Part shown: piece by piece, positions 59,332-59,524 of the stretch | Numbering within the stretch: position 1 is the stretch's first letter | How the letters are laid out: each line of letters begins with the position of its first letter | DNA from: Paenibacillus dendritiformis | GTDB taxonomy: Bacteria; Bacillota; Bacilli; Paenibacillales; Paenibacillaceae | DNA length: 59,524 nucleotides | Assembly (NCBI RefSeq): GCF_015845845.1 | Contig: NZ_LDIG01000126.1 | Location: 1 to 59,524, forward strand | Direction: 5' to 3' | Notes under the pieces: model-generated | What the model saw: the letters and a program-made list of their open reading frames with translations, nothing else | Database searches by the model: none | What the model was told of the DNA's origin: nothing | Made by a program: the position numbers and the translations under genes

Positions 59332-59524
59332 TTATGCTCGGCGCGCCGCGAGCAACGGCAAACGAAGCTTATTGGCTGTCATATACACCATCGCAATCAA
59401 GTTTTCTACGTTCCTGTAGCCTCTGGCCCGACGTTTAGCTGCTTGAACCAGACCATTAATGCCTTCCAACAAGCCGTTCGTCATCTTACTATGGAACCAC
59501 CGAAGGATCCCTTCTTCGTGCTGC
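59332..59524 (-). CDS. ISL3-family transposase, C-terminal part
   Basis: The last 63 codons are visible and the gene runs off the window. The text EGILRWFHSKMTNGLLEGING, then QAAKRRARGYRNVENLIAMVYMTANKL, is the conserved ISL3 C-terminus, with the Glu of the DDE triad in NGLLEG. The frame is intact as far as seen. Confidence 0.88.
   Translation of the reverse strand, partial: QHEEGILRWFHSKMTNGLLEGINGLVQAAKRRARGYRNVENLIAMVYMTANKLRLPLLAARRA

Larger units (their letters stand above)
59178..59524 (-). mobile_element. ISL3-family insertion sequence, 3' part
   Basis: The element starts at 59178 with GGCTCTTCG, the usual ISL3 end. It holds the last part of the transposase and a long hairpin between the stop codon and the end. 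The other end lies beyond the window, so the 8-bp target duplication cannot be checked. It is inserted in the 5' end of an S41 peptidase gene. Confidence 0.75.

Overview
The window looks like a chromosomal piece of a Paenibacillus-type, spore-forming, fairly GC-rich Firmicute. Signs of this are strong AGGAGG-type ribosome sites, a PdaA-type spore cortex deacetylase, many Bacillota-specific small DUF families (DUF402, DUF1992, DUF2164, DUF2642, DUF2569, DUF2798), and the general gene content. No rRNA, tRNA or CRISPR was seen. Both edges lie in insertion sequences: an IS256-family element whose left inverted repeat starts at base 1, and the 3' part of an ISL3-family element at the right edge. 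The piece is therefore bounded by repeats.

Layout. 0-2 kb: IS256 element inserted in an AT-rich alpha/beta-hydrolase gene, of which only the 3' end remains. 2-5 kb: tetR-ABC ATPase-permease-permease drug-exporter type operon (minus). 5.3-11.9 kb: a secreted stalk-domain protein, then a complete oligopeptide ABC importer (lipoprotein, two permeases, two ATPases; plus). 12-16.3 kb: HAD-like protein with an altered nucleophile, polysaccharide pyruvyl transferase-like protein, two small DUF2642-like proteins and small conserved proteins. 16.4-27.5 kb: a minus-strand type VII (WXG100/Esx) secretion locus. In transcription order it has an EsaB/YukD-like ubiquitin fold protein, a three-module FtsK/SpoIIIE ATPase without FHA domains, a possible EspG-like protein, a WXG-headed glycine-rich candidate substrate, a DUF4176-like protein, a WXG100 protein, a membrane kinase-like protein with a long charged coiled coil, a VWA protein and a PP2C phosphatase. 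Recognisable EsaA/YueB and EssA genes are absent. 27.5-28.4 kb: two different tandem repeat arrays.

28.4-36 kb: housekeeping and accessory enzymes on the minus strand (DUF1992, phosphotransferase, BadF-type kinase, HD hydrolase, methyltransferase, hydrolase, a DUF2500 gene with an internal amber stop, a Nudix-GNAT fusion, DUF2569). 36-40.1 kb: a proline catabolism module, with a degenerate PAS/AAA+/Fis regulator divergent from proline dehydrogenase and glutamate-semialdehyde dehydrogenase. 40.2-43.6 kb: carbamate kinase with a short DUF2877-like partner, an AraC regulator, and rpiA. 43.9-49 kb: AI-2E family membrane protein, DUF1697, PdaA, Gfo/Idh/MocA oxidoreductase, HmoA/IsdG-like monooxygenase. 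49-52.5 kb: copper module (YtkA/FixH-like protein, SafE-like membrane protein, Cu(I) P-type ATPase). 52.9-54.3 kb: GH29 alpha-L-fucosidase with a cre-like site upstream. 54.7-56.8 kb: kinase-like protein, GNAT, DUF2798 protein. 57.2-59.2 kb: decaying genes (a frameshifted GNAT, and an S41 peptidase with a homopolymer frameshift and an ISL3 insertion at its 5' end).

The most notable item is the type VII locus, in which a kinase/VWA/PP2C set is co-directional with the secretion ATPase and WXG proteins. This suggests a secretion system controlled by, or built around, protein phosphorylation. All family names come from reading motifs by eye; no database search was run.
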